Shown here piece by piece: positions 51,176-60,368 of a DNA stretch of 64,000 bases. The DNA lies in assembly GCA_035601195.1 (NCBI GenBank), contig DATNOU010000095.1, positions 5,929 to 69,928 on the forward strand, in the 5' to 3' direction. The DNA comes from JAIBJP01 sp035601195 (GTDB lineage Bacteria; Actinomycetota; Thermoleophilia; Gaiellales; Gaiellaceae). Under the pieces are notes generated by a model that was not told the origin of the DNA, searched no databases, and worked only from the letters and a program-made list of their open reading frames with translations. The position numbers were made by a program, and so were the translations under genes. How positions within the stretch are numbered: position 1 is the first letter of the stretch; the number at the start of each line of letters is the position of its first letter.

Positions 51176-52090
51176 ATGATCTTCCTACTCGTATTCGGTC
51201 TCGCTTCTCTCGGTCTCGCCGCTTACCTGATCGGCGAAGTGGCAACTCTCCCCGCGCGCCAGCGCGAGGGCAGCCTCCGCCGGGCCGCGACCTACGGCCA
51301 TCGGCGCCGGGCCGCTCCGGGTCAGAGCCAGGAAGGCTTCCGCGAGCGGGCCGTGGAGCCAATGAAGATGGGCCTCGCGCACGCAGTCCTCAAGCTCAGC
51401 CCGCGCATGACTGTCGACAAGGTGAGCCGTCGGCTGATGGGGGCGGGCGTCGGTCGCGCATTCTCTCCGACGAGCTTCCTGGCGAGCAAGGCCGTCTTTG
51501 CCATTCTTGGCTTCCTCGGAGGCACGCTCCTCGGTGGCGTCGCGGGCAAAGGCTCGCTCGGCATCCTGCTGGCGCTCCTCTTTCTCTTCGTCGGCTTCAT
51601 GCTCCCGGACATGTTCGTCTCGTTCAAGGCGCGGGGGCGCCGCGATGAGATCCGCGCGGGGCTTCCCGATGCGCTAGACCTACTCGCCGTCAGCGTCGAG
51701 GCCGGGCTCGGATTCGACGCTGCCATCGCGAAGCTGACGGAGCACATGGAAGGTCCGCTCGTCGACGAATTCGCGCTCTCCCTGGGCGAGATGCGCATCG
51801 GCGAGACGCGCCAGCACGCTCTCGAGAAGATGGTCCAACGCGTGCAGGCTCCGGAACTCGCCTCTTTCGTGCGGGCGATCATCCAGGCCGACCAGCTTGG
51901 TATCTCCCTCGGACGCATCCTGCGCGTGCAGGCGACCGACACGCGCAACAAGCGTCAGGCCGCGGCCGAAGAGAAGGCCATGAAGGCGCCGATCAAGATG
52001 CTCTTTCCGACGGCGCTCTTCATCTTCCCGTCCATGTTCCTGATCATCCTCGGACCGGCGTTCCTCAACTTCAAGGGCATCTTCTTCTAG
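51176..52090 (+). CDS. tadC: TadC-like inner-membrane platform protein
   Basis: A 304-residue protein with N- and C-terminal membrane segments and a T2SSF domain (LPDALDLLAVSVEAGLGFDA, SLGEMRIGETRQHALEKM, SFVRAIIQADQLGISLGRIL). TadB and TadC form the membrane platform of the Tad machine. It begins seven bases after tadB with a GGAGCTC ribosome site. Confidence 0.93.
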   Translation: MIFLLVFGLASLGLAAYLIGEVATLPARQREGSLRRAATYGHRRRAAPGQSQEGFRERAVEPMKMGLAHAVLKLSPRMTVDKVSRRLMGAGVGRAFSPTSFLASKAVFAILGFLGGTLLGGVAGKGSLGILLALLFLFVGFMLPDMFVSFKARGRRDEIRAGLPDALDLLAVSVEAGLGFDAAIAKLTEHMEGPLVDEFALSLGEMRIGETRQHALEKMVQRVQAPELASFVRAIIQADQLGISLGRILRVQATDTRNKRQAAAEEKAMKAPIKMLFPTALFIFPSMFLIILGPAFLNFKGIFF

Positions 52091-52104
52091 GCCGGCGAGC
52101 GTCG

Positions 52105-53523
52105 ATGTCCGAAGACGACCAGCCTCGCAGCGACACCGAGACCGGGTTCGGGACTGGCCTCCGGGCCAAGCTCGTGGGCCGGCCTGACCACAACCGAGCA
52201 GGCGACAAGGCTGTGGCCACGGCGCCCCTCCAGGAAGTGGGAGCTCCGGCGGCGTACGGCGAGTCGAACGGCGACACGGAGGCCCTCAGGGCCGAGCTGG
52301 CCGCCGCGCTCGAGCGTGAGCGCGAACTGCGCACCGAGCTCGCGACCCAGAGCGTTCTCCCAACCACCGACCTGAGCCCCCTCGAGGCCGAGCTAAACAC
52401 CCGTTCGGCGGAACTCGACGCCTGGGCCGCCCGGCTGGCGGCCTCGGAGACCGAGCTCGAGGAGCGCGAGCGGCGTATTTCCGAGCAGGTCACGATGGTG
52501 CGAACCGAGAAGGAGCGCCTCTCCGAGATCGAGAACCGCGTGGTTGGGCAGGACGCTCTCAGCGCCGAGCGCGAGGCGCAGGTGGAGGCGAAGCTCCGCG
52601 AGCTGAGGGACGCCGAGCGCGAACACGAGCGGCTTCAGAGCCAGGTGCAGAAGCAGGCATCGAGCCTGGGCGGCCAGGAAACCAAGCTCGCCAAGCGCGA
52701 AGCCGCGGTCGAGGCCCGCGAGGCGGAGCTGACGGCCCGGCAGGACGCGCGCGAGCGGTCGCTCGCGGCGCGTGAGGCCGCCGTCCGCGAGCAGGAAAAG
52801 GGTTACTCGGCCGCGGAGGCCAAGATCGCGCACAGGGAGCGGGAGCTGGCCAAGCAGCTCGCCGCAGTGACCGCCAAGCAGGAGGCGCTCGAGGAGCGCG
52901 AGGCAGACCTCTTGAAGAAGCAAGAGCGGCTTCGCAACGACGCCACGCGTCTCGAGACCGAGCTTTCCGGCCAGGGCAAGGCGACCCAGGATGCGCTGGC
53001 TCGCCTTAAGGAGATGGAGACCCGCGAGCTGGAGATCGCCGCGCGCGAGGCCGAGCTCGGTCGTCGAGAGGCCTCGCTCGGGCGCGTCGAGAAGGACTCC
53101 GCCCGTGGTCGGGATCTCGAGGAGTACGAGGAGCGCCTGCGCGAGCGCGAGAAGGAGCTGGCCGAGCGCGAGGCCGAGCTCCAGAACGGCGAGCAGCTCA
53201 CCGACTCCCAGAAGAGTCGCCTCGAGCGCAAGGAAAAGCGTCTCGCAGAGATGGAGGAGACGATCCGCGACCGCCTACGGGAGCTCGACGACCGCGAGGA
53301 GCAGGTCGAGCATCGCGAAGCCGGCGTCGAGGCCGACCACGACATTCGCGAAGACAAGCTCGAGCGGCGCGAGCAGGAGCTGGCCGAGCTCGAGGTGCGC
53401 CTCGCCACCAAGGAGAGCGAGCTCGCCTCCTACGTCCAGCAGATCCAGAGCCAGCTGAAAGACCGCGAAGCGACCTGGTGGAACAAGGTCACCGGCGACG
53501 ACGCGCCTGAAGAAGCCGCCTGA
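52105..53523 (+). CDS. Long coiled-coil protein at the end of the Tad operon
   Basis: A 472-residue protein. After a disordered N-terminus of about 60 residues it is almost wholly a coiled coil rich in Glu, Arg, Ala and Leu (for example KLAKREAAVEAREAELTARQ and EYEERLREREKELAEREAEL) with a 7-residue rhythm. It ends in WWNKVTGDDAPEEAA and has no signal or membrane segment. Length and composition resemble cytoskeletal or polar scaffold proteins. It sits 14 bases after tadC and is probably cotranscribed. It could position the pilus; that is inference. Confidence 0.8.
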   Translation: MSEDDQPRSDTETGFGTGLRAKLVGRPDHNRAGDKAVATAPLQEVGAPAAYGESNGDTEALRAELAAALERERELRTELATQSVLPTTDLSPLEAELNTRSAELDAWAARLAASETELEERERRISEQVTMVRTEKERLSEIENRVVGQDALSAEREAQVEAKLRELRDAEREHERLQSQVQKQASSLGGQETKLAKREAAVEAREAELTARQDARERSLAAREAAVREQEKGYSAAEAKIAHRERELAKQLAAVTAKQEALEEREADLLKKQERLRNDATRLETELSGQGKATQDALARLKEMETRELEIAAREAELGRREASLGRVEKDSARGRDLEEYEERLREREKELAEREAELQNGEQLTDSQKSRLERKEKRLAEMEETIRDRLRELDDREEQVEHREAGVEADHDIREDKLERREQELAELEVRLATKESELASYVQQIQSQLKDREATWWNKVTGDDAPEEAA

Positions 53524-53692
53524 GAGTCCTCGACGGCGGCCGCTCTAGCCGGGCGGAGCCTGGCTCCGCGGGCCGCCTGACGCCGCTGACCGCAAGATGC
53601 TTCGCCCTCGGGACTCGGCCGTGCTATTTGCACTGTCCGTCGTCCCTCGGGCTTGCCTCTCTTGTCAGCGGCGCCCCAGAACCCTCAGGAAT

Positions 53693-54376
53693 CTAAGCTG
53701 CTGCCCCGTGGCGGAGAGCTTCCCGCCAGCGCTCGAGCGCTTCCCAGCAAGCCACGGTGTCGCCTGACACCTGCGCCCCTAGCTCTGCGGGACTCCCGGC
53801 CCAGTGCAGCTCGGCGACCTTCTTCTCGTCGGGGTCGGGCTCGGCGTGCGGCAAGAGGCGGGCGTGGTAGACGACGAGCGCTGAGCCCGAGTCGTCGTTG
53901 ACGCACACAGCAACCGGGCGGAAGCCCTCGAGGTCGTCTTCCTCGAGCCCGATCTCCTCGGCCGCGTCCTCGAGGACCGCGGTTCGGGGTTGCTCGCTCG
54001 GTGTGAGCCCTCCGGAGGCTGATGCCGTCCAGAGGAGGGGGTCCCGGCCGATCGAAGGTCCGCGGAGCTGGAAGAGAACTGGCCCCTCCGCCCGCTCGAC
54101 GAAGAGCTGGACGCCGAGCGCGAAGCCGAGCCGAAAGGCAAGCGTGGGCTCCTCGAAGACGACCATCGCCTCCGCATAGCGTCCCGCGCGGCGCAGGATC
54201 GCGCCGTCGGCCGACACCCCGTGGCAGAAGGCGATCGGCCCGTCGAAGCGGCTCGGTGTCCTGGAGAGGAGGCGTTCTGCGTTCCGAAGCGCCTGGCCGA
54301 CCGCTGGGTCGGCCGGAAGCGAGAAGGGGAAGGGACGGAAGCGAGGCTCGCCGTCGAGCAGGACGATTGCACGCAT
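53693..54376 (-). CDS. Nudix-fold protein with degenerate Nudix box
   Basis: A 227-residue protein. The region SGGLTPSEQPRTAVLEDAAE, followed by EIGLEEDD, aligns with the Nudix box GX5EX7REUXEEXGU, but the REU position reads LED, so catalysis is uncertain. The N-terminal 90 residues are not recognised. The second half has typical Nudix strands (PVAVCVNDDSGSALVVYHARL). It may hydrolyse a nucleoside diphosphate derivative or act as a sensor. It is divergent from the topoisomerase gene. Confidence 0.75.
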   Translation of the reverse strand: MRAIVLLDGEPRFRPFPFSLPADPAVGQALRNAERLLSRTPSRFDGPIAFCHGVSADGAILRRAGRYAEAMVVFEEPTLAFRLGFALGVQLFVERAEGPVLFQLRGPSIGRDPLLWTASASGGLTPSEQPRTAVLEDAAEEIGLEEDDLEGFRPVAVCVNDDSGSALVVYHARLLPHAEPDPDEKKVAELHWAGSPAELGAQVSGDTVACWEALERWREALRHGAAA

Positions 54377-54429
54377 ACGGGCGCAACCAAGTGTGACTGG
54401 ACCATCGGCTTGGAGGGAAGGACGCGGGG

Positions 54430-55473
54430 GTGGCGAGGCTGAGGAGAGTCGATTGCTCAGGACCTGGGATCGAGCGTCGCCGGCGCGGCCGGGGTTTCGA
54501 GTACTTCGCGAACGGCGAGCGGATCGAAGACACTGAGATCCTCCAGCGCATCCGCGAGCTCGTCCTCCCGCCCGCCTGGGAGAACGTCTGGATCTGCCCG
54601 TACCCCATGGGCCACATCCAGGCTGTCGGCACGGACGCGGCCGGGCGCCGGCAGTACGTCTATCACCAGCGCTGGCGCGAGCGACGCGACCAGGAGAAGT
54701 TCGACGAGATGATCCGCTTCGCTCGGGCGCTTCCGCGCGTGCGTAAGACCGCCGCCGGCCACCTCGGCCAGAAGAAGGTGACGAGGGAGCGTGTGCTCGC
54801 CGGCGCGGTGCGCCTGCTCGACCGCGGATTCTTCCGGATCGGGACGGAGGGCTACGCAGAGCAGAACCAGACGTATGGCCTCGCCACGATGCAAAGGCGG
54901 CACGTGACGCTCCAGGAGGACGGCGTCCTGAGATTCGACTACGTCGCCAAGGGCGGCAAGCGGCGCGTCCAGTCGATTGTTGATCCGGAGGTGTACGCCC
55001 TCGTCAAGGTTCTGAAGCGCCGCCGGGGAGGAACCGGGCTACTCGCCTACCGGAACGGGCGCAGCTGGGTCGACGTCCGCTCCGACGACATCAACGACTA
55101 CATCAAGGAGATCACTGGAGAGGACTTCTCGGCGAAGGACTTCCGCACCTGGAATGCGACCGTCATCGCCGCCGTCGCGCTCGCCGTCTCCGGTCGCGCG
55201 GCCGCCACCAAGACAGCGCGGAAGCGGGCGGTCGCGCGGGCTATCAAGGAGGTCGCCCACTATCTCGGGAACACTCCGGCCGTCTGTCGCGCGTCCTATA
55301 TCGACCCGCGCGTCTTCGACCGCTATCACGACGGATTCACCATCGGCGGCGCGCTCGACGGGCTCGGGGAAGCCGTGGCTCTCGGCCAACCTTCCTTCCA
55401 GGGCGCGGTCGAGGAAGCTGTGCTCGACCTGCTGGAGGAGGAGCGAACGTCCGCGATCGAGAAGGTCGCCTAA
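54430..55473 (+). CDS. DNA topoisomerase IB (poxvirus type)
   Basis: A 347-residue protein with the bacterial topoisomerase IB layout. The N-terminal domain includes YPMGHIQAVGTDAAGRRQY. Catalytic residues are visible in FRIGTEGYAEQNQTYG (R136), KDFRTWNAT (R239) and RASYIDPRV (nucleophile Y290). It relaxes supercoils by nicking one strand through a 3'-phosphotyrosine. The GTG at 54430 is chosen because the conserved sequence starts soon after. Confidence 0.92.
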   Translation: MARLRRVDCSGPGIERRRRGRGFEYFANGERIEDTEILQRIRELVLPPAWENVWICPYPMGHIQAVGTDAAGRRQYVYHQRWRERRDQEKFDEMIRFARALPRVRKTAAGHLGQKKVTRERVLAGAVRLLDRGFFRIGTEGYAEQNQTYGLATMQRRHVTLQEDGVLRFDYVAKGGKRRVQSIVDPEVYALVKVLKRRRGGTGLLAYRNGRSWVDVRSDDINDYIKEITGEDFSAKDFRTWNATVIAAVALAVSGRAAATKTARKRAVARAIKEVAHYLGNTPAVCRASYIDPRVFDRYHDGFTIGGALDGLGEAVALGQPSFQGAVEEAVLDLLEEERTSAIEKVA

Positions 55474-55524
55474 AGGTCGCGAGTCCTGGCCACGGCGTTC
55501 CCGTCACGTGTAGCGTCCAGGCCT

Positions 55525-56307
55525 ATGGCCAAGCTGGCGCCGGAGGAGATGTGGAGACAGATGCTGACGGGCAACTACCCCCGTCTGCACGGCATGCGGC
55601 GAATGTGGGGCGCGCTCCCCTCCCCGCCGCGCTGCAAGCTCTGCAACGCCCCTTTCCGGGGGCCTGGTGGCGTCCTGATGCGGGCCATTCGTTACGGCCC
55701 CTCGACGTTGAACCGACGGCTCTGCAAGTGGTGCATACGGGCGGTTCACAAGCATCCCGGGGGCGCTGAGGTCGAGATCTCAGTGCTGTTTGCGGACGTC
55801 CGCGGGTCGACGGCAATCGCGGAGCGCATGCTGCCTGAGGAGTTCTCACGCTTGATGTCACGCTTCTATGGGGCGGCGGCCGAGGTGATCGACGAACGGG
55901 ATGGCATCGTCGACAAGTTCGTCGGAGACAGCGCAGTGGCGCTCTTCATTCCCGGCTTCGCCGGGAGCGACCATGCGGCGGACGCGATCGCGGCCGCGCG
56001 GGGCCTACTCGAGCAGATCGGCAACGAGGGGTCAGAGCCATGGATTCCGGTCGGCGCCGGCGTGCACACCGGCCAGTCCTTCGTGGGCACCGTCGGGGAA
56101 GGCGATGCCCGAGACTTCACGGCCCTCGGCGACACGGTCAATATCACCGCGCGGATCACGGCCCTGGCCGGGGCGGGTGAGATTCTCATCAGCGCCAAGG
56201 CAGCCACGGCCGGCGGACTCGATACAACCGGGCTCGAACGACGGACGCTGGAGCTACGTGGCAAGGACCAGACCGTCGACGCGTGGGTTGTCAACGGCTC
56301 GAGTTGA
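55525..56307 (+). CDS. Class III adenylyl cyclase with N-terminal zinc-ribbon-like motif
   Basis: A 260-residue protein. The first 75 residues have two CxxC pairs (CKLC, C37/C40; CKWC, C67/C70), probably a zinc ribbon. The class III catalytic domain has both metal aspartates (LFADVRGST, D91; FVGDSAVALF, D135), the purine lysine K131, D197 (RDFTALGD), and N206/R210 in TVNITAR. It is likely an active, soluble cAMP-forming enzyme. A broken quinone reductase gene begins at an overlapping TTGA. Confidence 0.9.
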   Translation: MAKLAPEEMWRQMLTGNYPRLHGMRRMWGALPSPPRCKLCNAPFRGPGGVLMRAIRYGPSTLNRRLCKWCIRAVHKHPGGAEVEISVLFADVRGSTAIAERMLPEEFSRLMSRFYGAAAEVIDERDGIVDKFVGDSAVALFIPGFAGSDHAADAIAAARGLLEQIGNEGSEPWIPVGAGVHTGQSFVGTVGEGDARDFTALGDTVNITARITALAGAGEILISAKAATAGGLDTTGLERRTLELRGKDQTVDAWVVNGSS

Positions 56308-56581
56308 GAGCCGTCGTTTATTCAGAGGCGGGTAGGCCGGAGGTGCTCCGCGTGGTCGAGCGGCCTGTTCCGGAGCCGGGACCGGTGAGGTTCGTGTTGC
56401 AGTGCACGTCTCGGGCGTCAACCCCACCGATTGGAAGGCTCGCCGTGGCAGGGGCAGGGATGGGCAGCTTCCGTTTCCCGAGGTCGTGCCGAATCAGGAT
56501 GGGGCTGGAACCGGCCGGTTAGTTCGTGATCGTTTTCCCGCGGCCACATCGTCGCCGGCACCTTCAGGTTCTGGAGCTTGA
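56304..56581 (+). pseudogene. Truncated, frameshifted quinone reductase (zinc-type ADH family) remnant
   Basis: The sequence starts at a TTG overlapping the cyclase stop and reads RAVVYSEAGRPEVLRVVERP, then VPEPGP. One base is missing near 56383; the next frame continues EVRVAVHVSGVNPTDWKAR and PFPEVVPNQDGAGT, the standard N-terminus of NADPH:quinone reductases. Homology ends near 56510 and the remaining 200 or more residues are absent. It is a relic of a gene once coupled to the cyclase. Confidence 0.8.
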
Positions 56582-56603
56582 AACCGCCGCGGGGACGGCG
56601 GCG

Positions 56604-57551
56604 TCAGTCGAGCTCGGTCGGGAGCTTGAACACTGTGAACAGCTCCGGATCGCCGGCGAAGCCGGTGATGCCCGCGATGCGCTCGCCGGCTATCGCGAAA
56701 ACCATGATCCCGTAGGCGCGGGGCGGTTCCGCAGGGGACTCCTGAACGTACGCGGCAAGCACCGGCTGCCTGTTCGCGCGGGCGGGCAGCAGCCGGATCA
56801 GGTCGAGGCGACCGCCCAGCGGCACCGTGGCGAAGAAGCCGCCGATCGCTGCGGGTCCGGCGACGCGCATTTGCTCGGGCGGCATTGTCATCAGCGCGTC
56901 GCCTGCCAGCAGGGATGTCAAGCGCTCGATGTCGACCGCCTCCCACGCGTCGATGAAGCTGCGCATGAGCGCCGCCTCCGCGCGTGCGTCGGCCGGCGTG
57001 TGCACGCGTGCGAGCGTGCCCTCCCGACGCTCGCGCTCGACTCGGTCGCGTGCGCGCTGCAGCGCGCTGGTCGTCGCCGCGACGCTGATGCCGAGGGTCT
57101 CCGCGGCCTCGCGCGCCGACCAGCCCAGTACGTCCCGCAGGACGAGCGCCGCCCGTTGTCGCGGGGGCAGGAGCTGCATCGCTGCCACGAAAGCGAGGCC
57201 GATCGTCTCGCGGCGCTCGGCCTCGCGCTCGGGCGTCTGCGGCTCGAGCAGTACGTCGGGATACGGCTGCAGGTGCGCGTCCACCGTCGCCGACCGGCGG
57301 TCGCGCTGGTCGATCATCCGCAGGCAGACGTTCGTCGCGATCCGGTAAAGCCACGACGAGAGCTCCGCGCGCGGCTCGAAGCGCTCGATGCCGCGCCAAG
57401 CGCGCAGCATCGTCTCCTGGAGCGCGTCGTCGGCGTCGTGCACGGATCCGAGCATCCGGTAGCAATGCGCGTGCAGCCGGCGGCGCAGAGGCGCCGTCAG
57501 CTGGACGAACGCCTGCTCGTCGCCGGCCGCGGCCGCGGTCAGCAGCTCCAT
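56604..57551 (-). CDS. ECF sigma factor with SnoaL-like C-terminal domain (SigX5/SigJ-like)
   Basis: A 315-residue protein. Region 2 is AHCYRMLGSVHDADDALQET, then AWRGIERFEPRAELSSWLYR; region 4 is RAALVLRDVLGWSAREAAET and ISVAATTSALQRARDRV. The last 130 residues are an SnoaL/NTF2-like domain (AALMRSFIDAWEAVDIERL), as in the ECF41/ECF56-type actinobacterial group, where it regulates sigma activity in place of an anti-sigma factor. It lies just upstream of a cupin gene on the same strand, but a target cannot be assigned. Confidence 0.9.
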   Translation of the reverse strand: MELLTAAAAGDEQAFVQLTAPLRRRLHAHCYRMLGSVHDADDALQETMLRAWRGIERFEPRAELSSWLYRIATNVCLRMIDQRDRRSATVDAHLQPYPDVLLEPQTPEREAERRETIGLAFVAAMQLLPPRQRAALVLRDVLGWSAREAAETLGISVAATTSALQRARDRVERERREGTLARVHTPADARAEAALMRSFIDAWEAVDIERLTSLLAGDALMTMPPEQMRVAGPAAIGGFFATVPLGGRLDLIRLLPARANRQPVLAAYVQESPAEPPRAYGIMVFAIAGERIAGITGFAGDPELFTVFKLPTELD

Positions 57552-57560
57552 GCGCGGACG

Positions 57561-57974
57561 TTACGCCGGCATCGGCGGTGGCGCGCCGAGCTCCGTCCAC
57601 GTGGGTGCATCGAACGCTCCCGGCCTCCCGCCGAGTGCGATGAACCGGATGCCCTCAGGCCCAGGCACGATCCGCCGCTCTTGTTCCGGGCCGACGCGCG
57701 CCATCATCCCTGGCGCGAGCTCGAACCGCTCGTCCCCTGCGACGAGCGTCGCCGACCCGGAGAGGGGGATGTAGACCTCTTCCTGGTTCGGGTCGAACGC
57801 AGTCGCGCTGTGGGAGTGTTCCGGGTAGCCGTCCCAATCCGGGGGCAGCGTCAGCACTTGCATGCCCCAGGCCGAGACCCCGAGCGTCGCCCGTGCCCGG
57901 CGCGCGAGTCCGCCGTGGATCGGCTCCATCTCGTCGATCGCCGCCACCTTCACGTCCGTCGTCGCCACCTTCAT
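57561..57974 (-). CDS. Cupin-domain protein
   Basis: A 137-residue single-domain cupin with the motif WDGYPEHSHSATAFDPNQEE and later APGMMARVGPEQERR, which contains only part of the usual metal set (H, H, E). It may bind a small molecule or metal. The ATG at 57974 is preceded by GAAGGAGG; an upstream continuation of the frame to 58208 lacks a ribosome site and overlaps a DHFR remnant on the other strand. Confidence 0.82.
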   Translation of the reverse strand: MKVATTDVKVAAIDEMEPIHGGLARRARATLGVSAWGMQVLTLPPDWDGYPEHSHSATAFDPNQEEVYIPLSGSATLVAGDERFELAPGMMARVGPEQERRIVPGPEGIRFIALGGRPGAFDAPTWTELGAPPPMPA

Positions 57975-58077
57975 CACCTGGGCCTCCTTCGCAGCGGGGC
58001 CCGGCTGGCCCCATCGCCAAGTAAAACCCGCGGCACGGCCGAAACTCATCGCTCCGGCTGCGCCCGCTAGGCCGCAG

Positions 58078-58176
58078 CTGGGAGGCGGAGAGCATTCGCA
58101 GAGTTTTTGCGGGAGCGACCGGATCATCGAGCAGGGCCTCGTCGATGAGTTTCGGCTGATGATCGACCCTGTCATG
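58078..58176 (+). pseudogene. DHFR/RibD-C-like gene fragment
   Basis: About 33 codons on the plus strand read SDRIIEQGLVDEFRLMIDPV, which is the conserved segment of RibD C-terminal/dihydrofolate-reductase-like proteins. The start and the rest of the gene are missing; the upstream part has been replaced by the convergent-strand cupin gene. An intact protein of the same family follows at 58293. Confidence 0.65.
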
Positions 58177-58292
58177 TTGCGACGTACGCTCCGGCCGAGG
58201 CCTGACAACTCGCTCCATACAGGGAGTAGCTACTCACGCCGGGTTAGGCTGGGTTTGCGAGGTCCAATCGGTGTGGGGAGGGGAGGCTACCC

Positions 58293-58853
58293 ATGGCCAA
58301 GCTGATCTACTCGGCGATCACGTCGCTCGACGGCTACGTAGCGGACGAGAACGGCAACTTCGACTGGGCTGCGCCGGACGAGGAGGTGCACAGGTTCGTC
58401 AACGACCTCGAGCGACCGATCGGCACTTATCTCTATGGGCGCCGGATCTACGAGACGATGGTCTACTGGGAGACCGCGCACACCCTCCCGGACCAGCCGC
58501 CCTTCATCCAGGACTTCGCCGGGATCTGGCAGGCGGCCGACAAGATCGTCTACTCGAAGGCGCTGGAGACGCCCTCCAGCGCCAGGACGCGAATCGAACG
58601 AGACTTCGACCCCGAAGCGGTCCGGCAGATGAAAGCGGCGGCGGAACGCGACATCACCGTGGGTGGTCCCGACCTTGCCGCCCAGGCGATCAAGGCCGGG
58701 TTGGTCGACGAATACCACTTGTTCCTCACGCCCATCATCGTTGGAGGCGGAAAACAGTCGCTCCCCGACAATGTCCGCCTGGAGCTCGAACTGCTGGACG
58801 AACGCCGTTTCGGCAACGGGGCGGTTCACCTCCACTACCGCACCAAGCCGTGA
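58293..58853 (+). CDS. Dihydrofolate reductase-family protein (RibD C-terminal type)
   Basis: A 186-residue protein. The opening KLIYSAITSLDGYVADENGN, the middle PIGTYLYGRRIYETM and the segment DITVGGPDLAAQAIKAGLVD, then EYHLFLTPIIVGGGK, are typical of the YyaP/RibD-C oxidoreductase-like family found widely in actinobacteria. It probably uses NADPH, but its substrate is unknown. The ATG at 58293 has GGGAGGC upstream. It lies next to a fragment of a paralogue. Confidence 0.9.
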   Translation: MAKLIYSAITSLDGYVADENGNFDWAAPDEEVHRFVNDLERPIGTYLYGRRIYETMVYWETAHTLPDQPPFIQDFAGIWQAADKIVYSKALETPSSARTRIERDFDPEAVRQMKAAAERDITVGGPDLAAQAIKAGLVDEYHLFLTPIIVGGGKQSLPDNVRLELELLDERRFGNGAVHLHYRTKP

Positions 58854-59005
58854 GGCGACGGCGACGTCAGTCAGCGGACGGTGCTCACGGCGTCCAGTCG
58901 GGGAACAGGGGGAGGCTGACGTCGACGGGGAGGCGTCGAGCAAGGCGGATGTAAGGGTTCCCGGAGGGGGGAAGACCGGCGGGATCAGGGTCGAACTCCG
59001 GGGTC

Positions 59006-59224
59006 GTGGAGCGTTCGCCCATCATCACGCGTAGCGACGTCTTGTGGGTGGTCTTCATTCTCGAAGGGATCGCCTTCATCGTCGGCGTCGCCGTCTTGAT
59101 CGGCTCGGCACTGACGGCACTTCCATTCATCTGGGGGATGGTCGTCGCGTTCGCCGTGCTCGTGCTCGTAGCCGCGTTGGTCACGGTGGAGCTACGACGC
59201 TTCTGGGCGCGGCTGCCGCGATAG
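59006..59224 (+). CDS. Small two-helix membrane protein
   Basis: A GTG at 59006 opens 72 codons with two hydrophobic helices (VLWVVFILEGIAFIVGVAVL and ALPFIWGMVVAFAVLVLVAA) and a basic C-terminus (ELRRFWARLPR). There is no clear ribosome site and no recognised family. The hydrophobic pattern suggests a real membrane protein, but it lies in a region of broken genes. Confidence 0.45.
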   Translation: MERSPIITRSDVLWVVFILEGIAFIVGVAVLIGSALTALPFIWGMVVAFAVLVLVAALVTVELRRFWARLPR

Positions 59225-59749
59225 GAGCGTTCATTTCGACGACTTCGACGACGGATCTGCTCGCCGCGCCGTCTGCTCGTGGCGGTCGTCCGAAAGCTCG
59301 TTGCCGTGCTGAAGCCAGCGAGCGCCCGACCCGCTCCCTCCGGGCCTCCATCTCGCGGAGCCGCTCACCGAAGGAAGCTCGGTCGCGACGCAACAAGCAG
59401 GTGGCCGTCCGCTCCGCGCAGCCCCACGGCGGATCTAGGCGCGCGGGCGGGAACGCGAAGGCCCTCCTCGTCTCGTTCTCTCGGTGGTGGGTCAGCCAGG
59501 CCTGCTGGGCCGGGTAGCCGTTTGGGCCACGAGTGGGCCACGGAATGTTGTCAGCCGAGAACTACTTAGTGGGCCGGGCACGGCCTGCCTGCTGCCCGAA
59601 CCTGACTGCGGTGTGGATGCGCACCCGCCGGCTACTAGAAGCGGAGTATCTCAGTCGGCAGAGATCTGACCACTCGAGGGCACCGGCCCTGTGGAGGAAG
59701 CTTGACGCAGCGGGGCGCACGCACTAGACAGGTGCCGAGGTAAACGAAA
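59225..59749. other. Non-coding or decayed stretch
   Basis: No convincing gene is seen in these 525 bases. Repeated GGGCCACGAGTGGGCCACG near 59524 resembles sequence found downstream of actinobacterial phage-type integrase genes, but no integrase domain can be read. A tRNA-like D-arm occurs near 59641. It looks like the edge of an old insertion. Confidence 0.4.
59641..59664 (+). other. tRNA-like 5' fragment (D-arm)
   Basis: GCGGAG-TA-TCTC-AGTCGGCA-GAGA has the spacing of a tRNA acceptor end, U8/A9, and a four-base D stem with an AGxxGGxA loop. No anticodon arm or T-arm follows. It may be a tRNA relic of the kind left by integration at tRNA genes, or chance. Confidence 0.3.
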
Positions 59750-60348
59750 ATGTCAATAACCGAGCTTCCGAGCGGCACCGTCACCTTCCTCTTCACGGAC
59801 ATCGAGGGGTCGACGCTGCTGATCAAGCAGCTGCGGGATCGCTACGGGGACGCTCTGGCCGATCAGCAGCGGATCCTGCGCGGAGCCTTCGACGAGTTCG
59901 GCGGCCGCGAGATCGACACCCAGGGATTCGTTCTTCGTTGCCTTCCGCCGGGCCAAGGACGCCGTCGCCGCAGCGGTCCAGGCCCAGAGAGCCATTGCCG
60001 AGAACGCCTGGCCCGACGGCGTCGAGTTACGCGTGCGGATGGGCATTCACACCGCGGAGCCCACCGTCGGCGAGGAACGCTACGTCGGGCTCGGCGTGCA
60101 CCGCGCGGCCCGCATCTGCGCAGCCGGCCACGGTGGGCAAGTACTCGTCTCGCAGACGAGCCGGGAATTGCTGAGGGCCGACCCGCTGTCCGAGGTCTCG
60201 CTCCGCGACCTGGGCGCGCACCAGCTAAAGGACCTTGATGAGCCGGAGCAGCTCTACCAGCTCGTAGCGCCGGGCCTCGCCGAGAGCTTCCCGGGGTTGA
60301 AGGCCGCCGGTCCGACCCCGTTTGCCGGCCGGGAGGGCGAGCTCGCCG
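59750..60348 (+). pseudogene. Broken class III adenylyl cyclase gene (AAA-domain family), truncated
   Basis: The first 59 codons (TVTFLFTDIEGSTLLIKQL) are a cyclase catalytic N-terminus. Two bases are missing near 59927 (expected DTQGDSFF), and the domain continues in the next frame: AFRRAKDAVAAAVQAQRAIA, VRMGIHTAEP, VNRAA-like GVHRAARICAAGHGGQVLVS. After GREGELA, where the family normally continues into an AAA ATPase and TPR region, the sequence changes to the repeat at about 60350. It is truncated and not expected to be active. Confidence 0.8.
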
Positions 60349-60368
60349 ATTACCATGGAACTTCTCAG

